From the NCBI GenBank assembly GCA_964522445.1, contig CAZFUY010000088.1:1-12446 (forward strand): 12,446 nt of DNA, read 5' to 3'. Under the pieces are notes generated by a model, which was not told where the DNA came from, did no database searches, and was given only the letters and a program-made list of their open reading frames with translations. A program made the translations under genes and the position numbers. Source of the stretch: CAZFUY01 sp964522445 (GTDB lineage: Bacteria > Pseudomonadota > Gammaproteobacteria > SZUA-229). This document shows, piece after piece, positions 12,415-12,446 of this stretch (its first letter is position 1; each line of letters opens with the position of its first letter).

Positions 12415-12446
12415 TCTGTTTTTGCTATCACCATTACAAAAACAGA
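12415..12446. repeat. Perfect inverted repeat upstream of the cold-shock gene
   Basis: TCTGTTTTTG (12415-12424) and CAAAAACAGA (12437-12446) are exact 10-base inverted arms with a 12-base loop, ending at the window edge. It lies 35-66 bases before the cold-shock ATG, in the promoter or leader region. It could be an operator, a leader hairpin or, on the plus strand, a terminator whose T-run lies outside the window. Confidence 0.6.

Overview
The window looks like a piece of a moderately AT-rich gammaproteobacterial chromosome. The evidence is the AcnB-type aconitase, the crcB-serS neighbourhood, a PiuC/YbiX-type 2-oxoglutarate oxygenase, a CspA-like cold-shock protein and short REP-like palindromes between genes. 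The genus cannot be named from this sequence alone.

Layout from left to right. Positions 1-251 hold the 3' end of an unrecognised plus-strand gene. A 331-base spacer follows, with a lipobox-like remnant and a small hairpin. At 595-1896 (+) lies a lipoprotein with a six-bladed TolB-like beta-propeller. From 2136 to 10452 every gene is on the minus strand. In transcription order they are acnB (GTG start), crcB (10 nt later), a small GIY-YIG nuclease, serS, a GYF-like/transmembrane/pentapeptide-repeat protein, a diguanylate cyclase, and a tightly coupled pair: a CarS-like CTP:lipid cytidylyltransferase and a CDP-alcohol phosphatidyltransferase. A small conserved-looking hypothetical gene (10683-11015, -) is divergent from a plus-strand 2OG-Fe(II) hydroxylase (11097-11771). 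A cold-shock gene (12174-12380, -) closes the window.

How genes work together. The CarS-like and CDP-alcohol transferase proteins are consecutive steps of lipid head-group synthesis: CTP activation of a lipid phosphate, then displacement of CMP by an alcohol. acnB and crcB are probably cotranscribed, but their link looks positional rather than functional. The other genes are unrelated housekeeping or signalling functions.

The most unusual structure is between crcB and serS. A compact GIY-YIG nuclease gene is bracketed by two near-identical perfect palindromes, with 29-30 bp arms and 21-nt loops. The outer boundaries form an inverted CGTCATTCC(C/T)GC pair about 583 bp apart. A decayed copy of the same palindrome lies at 2041-2098, and a hairpin at 547-567 shares its loop. 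A second, unrelated inverted-repeat family (4579-4652) abuts the stop of the pentapeptide gene and resembles non-autonomous REP/RAYT-type elements. This makes the GIY-YIG unit a candidate small mobile or REP-associated nuclease element. That mobility is inference; the repeats themselves are directly visible.
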